Origin: Conoideocrella luteorostrata
Taxonomy: Eukaryota; Ascomycota; Sordariomycetes; Hypocreales; Clavicipitaceae
Direction: 5' to 3'
DNA: 64,000 nt
Assembly (NCBI GenBank): GCA_032433595.1
Contig: JASWJB010000085.1
Span: 1 to 64,000 of the forward strand
Shown here: positions 56,374-64,000 of the stretch, piece after piece
Layout of the letters: each line of letters opens with the position of its first letter
Position numbering within the stretch: the stretch's first letter is position 1
Translations under genes and position numbers: made by a program
Notes under the pieces: generated by a model
The model's database searches: none
Told to the model about the DNA's origin: nothing
The model's input: only the letters and a program-made list of their open reading frames with translations

Positions 56374-58697
56374 GGTGAACGGCCGGCTCGAAGACCACGA
56401 TCAATTTCGTATCATAGCACGGCGGACTAGCAGTCAGCAAAAGAGAAAACCCTTTTTTTTTTGTATTTTTTATTATTATCATTATTTGTCAATTTCAAAA
56501 GAGCAAGACTGCGCAGACGTATTTAAACTCGATGCGTGCCAAAGACAGGAACCGACAAACAGCCCCATTCGGCCGAGTTGCGCGAGGGAGGCGACGCGCA
56601 ATCTGAAACGCATGTTCGGTTCTGGTTTGGTCTCCTGGTCAAGGAGCACTCGTCAGAGACACATCAGGAATCCGGATCCCGCAACGGTAAGTCTCACCCG
56701 AGGTACTGCCAACATCCAAAAAACGTGAAGCATCTTGCGACTATGAACCAGGGATGAAGAGAAGATACTCTTCGGTATTGAGTAGGGAGTAGTGTTGGAG
56801 CCAAAAGGTGGATACGTTGCAACAATACTCCGTAGAGTGCAGTTGGCTTTGTTAGGATCAGCAGGTGCGACAGTACCAGGAAAGTGACCGGCAGGTTTGC
56901 CAGGGCATGCATGGGTCGTTCGGCATACGGAGCTACACGGCCCCCAAATCCCACAACGGCATTTGCCAGACCCTCTGCAAAAAGCTTATGTCGGACATAT
57001 GAGATATTTCAGCGCCATAATTGCGCTACCCACTACCTGTGCGTCGCGCCAGTAACAACAGGCCTTCAGCCTCTGGTGGGACTTGGTGACGACTGGAGCG
57101 TATATTAGCCGACCACTCACTCCATGCCCTTCAAGACCACGGTTAATGAAAGTTAATACCTGCTTTGCACCGGGCAAGTCGAAAGTCTCTGGACACAAAA
57201 CGATGCTATTTACTACCCTGCGAGGCCACTGAGTCCGCAAGTGCTCCGTACGCACGCAATCCACGGAATACAGTAGTACACCTGACGTCACATTTTCATG
57301 CTTGGCTCCCCATCACACGTTTGTTTCAATGCCACCGCTTCATTCTATCCCTCCAATCATTGGTCAATCTGCGCGCCAAATCTTGCAACACAATCGCTTT
57401 GTACACGCTGCGCCCGTCTTGAGCCCGCCGTATCTGGCCTCAACTTTTAGAGGTTCCAACTTCGCACCCCGAACATTCACCTGCCTTGTCCTCATCCTAG
57501 CCAACTGACGCGCCTTTCCACGAGGTTCAGCGGCACTACCGCGACCGGCGAACTGACCATAGGTCTAACCCGGATATTCTGCTGGCTCTCTAGTCGCTGA
57601 CCCAGGGCGAAGGCGAAGGCTGTCATACTATAATACGGAGTCGGAGTACACTGTACACCTCTTATCCGTGTGAAAAAGTCCCGCTTCAACGTGATATTTG
57701 TGATATTGCGCAACTCTAGTCGGCTTTATCTACGCTGCAGCTAAAACGGTATCAACTTTAGCCGGGAATGATCATGTCTTAGTTGGGTGGGTGTTGCACT
57801 TTGACCTCCGCTGCACTGCACCGTCGCGAGCGCACGCGCAAGATCCAGAATGTCCCCGCAAGAAGGTCAAAATTACCAAGGAGAGTGCTCCGTAAGTTTA
57901 TCTCTGGTAGCAGAAGACTGGCATTCCAGCATTTATTGGCCATTCGCAGATGGGGACTGAGCGTGGCACCAAAATAAAAAGTAAAATGCGCTACGTAGTT
58001 GCGTAGCAATTGGTGTGACCAATAACCCGCGACGAGACAGTCAGCGACACATGTGGAGCAGCGATTATCCACTCCGTACGGAGTAATTGTACGGAGCATT
58101 TGTACGGAGTATGCTTTCCCAGAAGTTGGACATGCACACCCCATGTTGCTGTTGTGGGCTCAAGGAAACCACGATGCTTCATGCACTAGAAAACTTGTTA
58201 TCGTTTTGGATTATTATTGTTATTATTATTGGATAGTTTTCTTGCCTCTAGACGGGCGAACATAACCACTTTCTCACCCTTGAAACATTTCCCCCTTGCA
58301 CCATTTTTAAGCAGATACTGGTGGCAGTATATCCAGTCCATACCGTGGCGCCGCTTATTCACTACAGTCGTGGTACGGATAACCTGCACCATACTTGAAT
58401 TGCGACGTTAACTACGGAGAAAAGAAACCAGACTAGTTTTCCTTAGCATTGCGGTTTCACTACCAGGAAATAGAACTTGGTGGAACAACATTTTCCTGCC
58501 TATGGATGCAGCATGTTCGACACGAAAGAGTGCTTGGATTGTTAAGCGTTTCGCGTCAGTATGCTGGTTTTAATTATGTCGACGCCTATACTATAATAAT
58601 GAGCAATAATAGGATCACAGGGGCTAAATTTATTATACCGAATAAACTAAGGGAGTACTCCGCATAAGCCACATAATTGAAAGAAACCAAGTTGACT
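56374..58697. other. Intergenic
   Basis: MFS promoter with a poly-T run (56452-56462), then unique sequence; CGGAGTA motifs at about 56827, 57640 and 58071-58111. No recognisable gene. Confidence 0.45.
58071..58111. repeat. Cluster of CGGAGTA palindromic words
   Basis: ACTCCGTACGGAGT (58071-58084) is a perfect 14-bp palindrome, followed by TACGGAG at 58090 and TACGGAGTA near 58103, about 13 bp apart. Confidence 0.8.
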
Positions 58698-59847
58698 TCA
58701 AACAGCCTGTAGCTGATAAGAATCTTCGTGCTCGTTCCGATTCCTGTTTGGATTGACACGGCCGCCTGCGCCGTTCAGATTGCAGAAGTGACGGCGATTA
58801 CAAAAACTTCTAGCTCCCGTGCTGGACCAAAAATCCCTCGTCTCATCTCGTGCGGCCGAGGCCAAACCGGCACTTCGATCCAGGGGCAGGCGGTAATACC
58901 CGAATGCCAAGACGAACGACAATAAACCAATAATAAAGCTGAGGGTTATATCGAACCCGTGATGTTGATAGTCAAACCACCGAGAAGCACAAATGTACAA
59001 TGCACCTCCAACCGGCACAAGAGCAACTACCAATAGATAGAGAGATGCACCAGCAGCGTCCTGTCGTCGTCGCGCGGGACGGTCCAAAGTTCCGCCATTC
59101 ACTACCCAATGCATATTGCCGTGCATTGTCATTGGCACCTCCGGCTTTCGTTACAAATCCGCACGCGATGTTGTATCCTTGCGGGTGTCATGGTATTTGA
59201 TACTGCGTCGTGATACGAACGGGACGCTAAAGCTTAATTCCTAATTTCGCGGCCAGCCACAGAGAGAGGTAGATAAGTCCCGAGGACGAAGCAGAGGAAT
59301 GTCCCGAAGGCACACTTCAGAAAGCCTCGTCAATGACTGACTTATTCTGGTTGGTGCAGATGCCAATGGAAACAAGTCTGCCGTAGCCAGAAGTGGGTTC
59401 GCTGACGATGTACTTGGCCACGTTCGCAACATCAGGTTTACATCTGCTAGGATTGGGACGTGGCTTGCTCAAGACGTTTCTCAATGCGCTGGTAAAAAAC
59501 CAGGATACCATTACTGAGAGCGCAAGACCAGGCCAGCCAGCGTGCCACTCCCAAAGCTTGCGTCTCCAAGCAACATGTTTCGATGTGGCGGCATCTGTAA
59601 ACGTCGATCCCGGGGCCAGGAGTAAGCTGAGGACAAAAATGACCGCAGGAGCACCGACGGCCACAACGAAGACAACTGTGATGGACGCGGTGTCGTAGCC
59701 TTTGTATGGAAAGTTGATGTCTGGATTGTCGATACTAAAAGGATGCTTGCTGGGAGAGATGTTGCCCACGACGTAGCCCACAGCGGCAAAGACAATGAGG
59801 ATGATCCAATCGCTGACATAGGAAAGGGTAAGAACCAGCGACGCCAT
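58698..59847 (-). pseudogene. PAP2-type lipid phosphatase (DPP1/LPP-like), broken
   Basis: ATG 59847 opens helices (ASLVLTLSYVSDWIILIVFAAVGYVVGN), then signature 1 (LSKPRPNPSRC) and ICTNQNKSVIDEAF, followed by TGA at 59317-59319. The same frame continues SVPSGHSSASSSGLIYLSLWLAAKLG: signature 2 (PSGHS) is intact. Relatives have Arg/Lys before S-PSGHS, so a single CGA-to-TGA change explains the stop. After the next stop (near 59232) a region with YLLVVALVPVGGALYICASRWFDYQHHGFD supplies signature 3 (SR...H...D). Such enzymes dephosphorylate diacylglycerol pyrophosphate and phosphatidate in membranes. As written, no protein with all three signatures can be made. No clear splice pair joins the last part. 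Confidence 0.78.
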
Positions 59848-60423
59848 GGCAATTCTTTTCTTCTCAGCCTGGATAAACGACAGTAAGTGTGCAGGAGACG
59901 CGGATGAGAAGTGTCGTGGGAAGTACACGTGTGCGATGGGCTGGCGACGTGAAGAACCCCAAATTCGTATTCAAATAATTATCGACACTTCGGCTGGAAG
60001 AGCAACACGAAATGTTCAGAAAGTTGACTGGTCCAAGGTAAAAGTCTTATTTACTGGGGAGCCAGTCAGTTGAGACAGGCAGTTCCGCCGACTGCTCCAA
60101 AACACTAACAGCAACAAGTACAGCCAGCTAGCTTAAAATAGATCAAGCGCCGTGCTAATAGATCCCCAGTGCCTGGGTGTGGGTGGGTAGGGTCAACCGG
60201 CGGTTAGCCCAGCGCTCTGAAAGTTGTCCTCCAAAAATGGACGCTGCCTCAAGAAATGGAAGCACATTTGCTGTGAACCTGCACTATTGTCGCAAATTAA
60301 GTTAAGGTCCGTACCGGTCTCAATATAAGCCAACAGGCAGTTTGGTTGCCTCGGTCGATATAGACTTCACAACAGGCTGCTGCCCAGAGACCTTTTAGCT
60401 GGCACCGCCTGCATGACAGACGA
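59848..60423. other. Intergenic
   Basis: Gap between two minus-strand genes. No recognisable feature. Confidence 0.4.
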
Positions 60424-61512
60424 CTAACGCAGCGGCTCATGTGGTTTCCAGATGGTATGCATCTCGACGGCTCTGTTCTGCTGCTGCTGTTGGCCATGAG
60501 ATGCAGAAGGGGCCATGAGTGGACCGTGACACTGTGAATCTGAGCACAACGGCTGATGGTGAAACGGAGAATGGAGCATCGGCTGGTGCAGAGACTCCTT
60601 CTTCTTAAACCTACGATGAAAGAAGAAGCCCAAAACACCAACTATAGCTAGGCCGGCTGTTTGAAGCAGAAAGAAGGGTCAGCTATGGAACTGCCCTTGG
60701 GGCTGACTGTCTACTTACCGACCCCGGCGACAACGCCTCCCGCTATAGCGGGTATGTTTGAAGAAGAGGACGGAGACGGCGATTCGGTTGGCGTCCCCAA
60801 TGAATTGGTTGTAGAAGCTCGCACGGTCGTCACGGCTGTGAAAACGTCCAAAGCGGTCGCATTGAAGGACCAGTATATTGGCACCGCTATAGGCGCCGTC
60901 GCTGTTGACCTCAGACAAACGAGATAGGAGACGCCGGAGTTATCGTCAGCGTAAGTGGCAGCACCACAGTCAGGCGGATCAGAACTATGAAACACTACTG
61001 CTAAGTTGATATCCATGTTAAGCAGTCAGGGTTTTGCTGTCAATTTTTTTGCGTACCAGTAGAGCGTGTCAGTGTTCGTGTTCGTCTGCCCCGATTTCCA
61101 TGACGAGACGCAGGTAGTGCGATAGATGCACTTGTCGTGTGCTATCCCGCAGCAGCCAAAAAGGCGGGCGGATGTGTTGAGAATGCATAATCGACTAGTA
61201 CCACAGCCTGTAGCTAAATATCAAGGTCAGCAGAAAGAGAGATATGAGAGACAATGGGGCCCGGGGGAGTATACATATGGTGCCGTTGATGTAGCCGCAG
61301 ATATTGGTAGGCCGTTCGACCTGAGCGCGGGCCAGAAGGGGACCTTCAGGAGGGCCAGTCGGCACTGGTCCTTTGTGTGTGCTCAGCGGTCGTCCCGTCA
61401 CGGGAGTTTGGGCAACGATGTTCGCTGTAGTGCAGGCGCTGAGCTGTACGATTATGACAAGAAGCGCCACAATCAGAGCGCCCATGTTTGGATGTGGTGG
61501 AAACCGTGGCAT
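60424..61512 (-). CDS. Cys-rich secreted/single-pass membrane protein (WSC-sensor-like layout), 295 aa
   Basis: Exons 61512-61275, 61207-61057, 60984-60719 and 60656-60424, all phases consistent. A signal peptide (GALIVALLVIIVQLSACTTA; ATG 61512 or 61485) leads a Cys-rich ectodomain: ICGYINGTICC..., FGCCGIAHDKCIYRTTC, DPPDCGAATY. A Ser/Thr/Pro-rich neck (TPTESPSPSSSS) and one membrane helix (IPAIAGGVVAGVAGLAIVGVLGFF) follow, then a basic stop HRRFKKK and a His/Gln-rich cytosolic tail. This ectodomain-neck-helix layout recurs in filamentous fungi and recalls wall-stress sensors, but I see no true WSC or CFEM domain. Function unknown; a cell-surface sensor or adhesin is a guess. The start of exon 2 restores a continuous Cys pattern, supporting the first intron (GTATAC donor, CTGAC branch). 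Confidence 0.8.
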
Positions 61513-61619
61513 TTAGTGCTGTCGCTCATAGGTATGGACTTGACGATTGAGTCGTCAGGGAGTGATGGAGGCAGTTATATAAAAACCCAGGTCCGACGTC
61601 TTGGCCGTGTCCGCTTGTG

Positions 61620-61990
61620 TTGAGACGAGAATAGCTCCTGTCAGGATGATCAGAGCCGTAAGTGGCTAGATTCCTCGGATAGTGTGTTGGAACAATTTAC
61701 CGCTTGGCTACGGAGCAAAAGTGTAGGCCTACTGAACAGTACTCCAGTGGCTGCAATTAGGGCTTATGTTCAACACAATATAGTGAGGCAATGCAAGGAA
61801 GGCGGAAGACATCGTTGGAACGAAGAAAGCTGCTATAAATAAGAGGCTTTCAGGGCTCTTCGGGAAGGTCAGAATCTTCATCAGTTATCACAGTCATCTA
61901 TTAAAGTGAATCCTTCTGTTCCTGTCGATTTCCACTGTTGCAATTGCTGTCAAATGCCCAAGAAGGCACATGACGCGACAGTTTGGTGGT
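61620..61990 (+). repeat. Dispersed repeat E, copy 2
   Basis: GAGAATAGCTCCTGTCAGGATGATCAGAGCCGTAAG matches 2632 onward, and the TTTCCACTGTTGCAATTGCT block matches about 2870-2890. Spacing differs through the 95-bp insertion. Confidence 0.5.
61685..61779. mobile_element. Small insertion flanked by ATAGTG
   Basis: 95 bp starting TGTTGGAACAATTTACC, with CAACA near its end, between 6-bp direct repeats ATAGTG (61679-61684 and 61780-61785). Repeat E copy 1 reads GATTAGTGAGGG at the matching place, i.e. a single uninterrupted TAGTG: an empty site. Confidence 0.45.
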
Positions 61991-63070
61991 CTGGACAGCC
62001 AGGATTGATGCTAAACAATCCAAGCGCGCTGGGCTGCCATCTTCCCGACTATTTTAGAACAAAGGGAGACTATGTCAACCTAGCGGACCAGTCAGCAGCC
62101 ATTTTCCATTTTCAGCACCCTGTTTGGGCACTTTTGTCATTCCCCCGCCGGACTTTGTTGAAGATGCCGAGTGCAGGTCAACAGTGGCGTTCGGTTGGTC
62201 CTTTCCATAAGAGACTAGTAGAAAAGGCGTCCAATTGGCCCGAGAAGTATAGTCTTAGCTTGCCCGAGAGATTAGTTGTTTCGAGACATGCATAGCCGCA
62301 ATAGGATCTAATTCGACAGTCGGGGGCCAGCAGCACAGCGTTATATGCGCACAATGCTCGATAGAGACGAGGGCGATATCCGAACAAGAAGCCACCCAGA
62401 TTAGTGAATTCGTGCATCAAAAGACCGTTGGCTTTAAATAGATGCTACCTCTCCCGGCGCTTCGATGCAGAAGTCATGGTTGCCATGTTGAAAGGCGCGA
62501 CGGTGCTGTCAGTGGATTGCCCTGAGATTGAATTGCCGCCTTTTCGAACTCTATTCTTGCTTCACAGTCGCTGGTCCTAAATTACGTGGAGCTTGAGGCT
62601 TGGTTCTTCACAAGCGGGGAAGGGCTGTCCACGTGTTTTGATGCACTACTTTTGATCTATCCTGCAGTGCCGAGTGGAGGTAGCCTCAGTTCCAAAAATA
62701 TCCGGCCGCTAACTACCACGGCTCCTTTTTTAGTCCTTGCTTAGCAAACGCCACGAAGAAATTTGGTATCAGATGTACGTACGGAGTACGGGCTGGACAT
62801 TGCAGAGCTGTGAAGGACGCTGAGGCACAGCCGTCTTGAGGCTGAGTGATACAGGGGCGTTCATACGCCCTCTTGCATGGCTGTAGGCGGTGAGGTGCAC
62901 ACAAAACTTACTATCATGAAAGACAAGGAGTCTTCATGGTGTACATAGTGGGTGGGATGTTCCAAATTCACTGCTGCTTCCAACTCACAACAGTTTTATG
63001 GTTACAATTCGTCATTTCTATCTTCACTAGCTTTTTCCAATGGTAATGGCTTGTCACCCCGGTGCCTTGT

Positions 63071-64000
63071 TCATTTACCAACCCCCCTGTCATTCGACCA
63101 CGTCATTGCTTCAATAGAGCGGGTGCCCGGCCCGACAAGCGCGGAAAGCTCACGGCCCATCTCGTCAAACAATTCTGCGGTATTTTGATATTGCTGCTGG
63201 CCCTCGCGCAGCTTTTCTACATTATCCCAGAATTTCATTGCGCGTGTGCTGTCAATGCCATTCATCTGTTGACTGCAACGCAGCGCTCTTCTCATCCACT
63301 CGTCTGCATCTTCCATCTTATTCATTTGTGCCAGAAGACTGCTCAGCACAACCATGGTCTCTATCGTACTCCCCCTAAGTTCTCCGCGGCTACACACTTG
63401 CTGCTCAACAGTCTACACAAGGAGTTCGTGGCTCTCTTCCATGGATCCTCTCGCTCTCAGAACTTTACCCAGCCAAAATTGGCACCGCAAGGTATCCGGA
63501 TGCTCTCGGCCGAGGAGCCGCACTGACACGTCCACCGTCTTCCGATACAGTGCCTCGCTCTCCCGGTAATTGCCCTGGTTATAAAGCACTGTAGCAAGCT
63601 TTCGGCAAATAAGACATTTTCTCTTGTCAGATACCTCATCATTCTGGCTGAGTTCCAGCGACACTCTTAACAACTCCTCGCTCTCTGAATGTCTTTTGGA
63701 GTCGCTCAGAGAATCGCACAGGCTTCTTATAGCCCCCAAAGTGTCTCCATGCCGGGGCCCCGACGTGGCCAGCCTTATCTGAACCAGCTGCCTCAGCAAC
63801 TCTTCTTCTCTCGCAAGATTGCGCAGATTTCCGTACGATTGAGCCAGAACGTGGAGACTTTTCTGAAGCAAGGTCCCGCTAGACGTGTCGATGATGAGAG
63901 CCGAGGCGTGAACCTCGCGGGCCATCTGGTTTGCTTCTTGATATCTCCCCAGGTGTAAAATTGTTTCTGCTAGATCCCTCTTGACAGAAACCGCGTGACG
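63071..64000 (-). CDS. Kinesin-light-chain-type TPR protein, partial, one in-frame TAG
   Basis: The frame is open from the right edge (codons AVSVKRDLAETILHLGRYQEA) to TAG at 63413-63415. It then continues in the same frame (TVEQQ...GSTIETMVVLSSLLAQMNKMEDADEWMRRAL) to the stop at 63071. Repeats have the 42-residue TPR_10/TPR_12 spacing: LAREEELLRQLVQIRLATSGPRHGDTLGAI, LATVLYNQGNYRESEALYRKTVDVSVRLLGREHPDTLRC. Such arrays end many fungal NB-ARC and NACHT NLRs, so this is probably the C-terminal part of one. The TAG sits where Gln (CAG) would fit the helix; without it the array would run about 115 codons further. Either the protein ends early or the gene has recently died. Confidence 0.75.

Larger units (their letters stand above)
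61513..63070. other. Intergenic with repeat E
   Basis: Repeat E copy 2 (about 61620-61990) with a short insertion (61685-61779); the rest is unique. The open frame 61906-62295 overlaps the repeat and has no ATG, so I do not call it. Confidence 0.5.

Noticed and set aside
61906..62295. 129-codon open frame
   Set aside because: Starts with GTG inside repeat E and has no recognisable domain.

Overview
This window looks like an accessory, repeat-rich segment of a filamentous ascomycete genome. The genes are widely spaced and have short introns (about 50-90 nt) with GTAAGT/GTACGT-type donors and CTGAC/CTAAC branch points. The families present (partially reducing PKS, UstYa-type oxidases, PNP-NACHT and TPR NLR pieces, PTH11-type receptor, hevein-like effector) and the many CGGAGTACTCCG-type palindromes fit Sordariomycetes. 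A hypocrealean, perhaps insect- or fungus-associated species, is my inference; nothing here fixes the genus.

Layout. 0-2 kb: a purine-phosphorylase/NACHT NLR-like gene cut exactly at the first base of a Copia-like LTR. 5.8-10.1 kb: a tiny secreted Cys-rich peptide gene and two head-to-head secreted paralogues with an aerolysin-like look. 10.5-16.8 kb: solo LTRs, A+T-rich remnants, a broken FHA-kinase (Cds1/Rad53-like) and a broken CNH-domain gene. 16.9-25.8 kb: an intact UstYa-type gene, an MFS transporter, a decayed PTH11-type receptor and a second, broken UstYa-type gene. 27.3-29.8 kb: a bacterial-style periplasmic-binding-protein homologue and a double hevein-domain (CBM18) secreted protein. 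31.5-35.4 kb: a dead enoyl-reductase-type MDR gene and three solo LTRs.

35.5-56.4 kb: the main candidate system. A DHA2-type transporter, a free-standing adenylation-thiolation (A-T) protein, a 2-oxoglutarate/Fe(II) oxygenase, a 6-MSA-synthase-type PKS (KS-AT-DH/TH-KR-ACP) and a DHA1-type transporter. Oxygenase and PKS share one 1.1-kb divergent promoter. I read this as an intact biosynthetic cluster for an aromatic or partially reduced polyketide that an A-T enzyme may prime or conjugate; the product is unknown.

58.7-64 kb: a PAP2 lipid phosphatase broken by one TGA inside its catalytic signature, a Cys-rich single-pass membrane protein with four introns or fewer, and a kinesin-light-chain-type TPR gene running off the right edge with one in-frame TAG.

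Mobile DNA. At least seven copies of one ~200-bp LTR family (A) and two of another (B) are visible; four have exact 5-bp target duplications (GAAAT, ATAGC, ATAAT, ATTGG). A 231-bp element with 22-bp perfect inverted repeats lies inside the PKS cluster. Several genes are killed by single stops (CGA-to-TGA or CAG-to-TAG type), and A+T-rich islands are common, consistent with repeat-induced point mutation or long decay. No tRNA, rRNA or CRISPR was seen.
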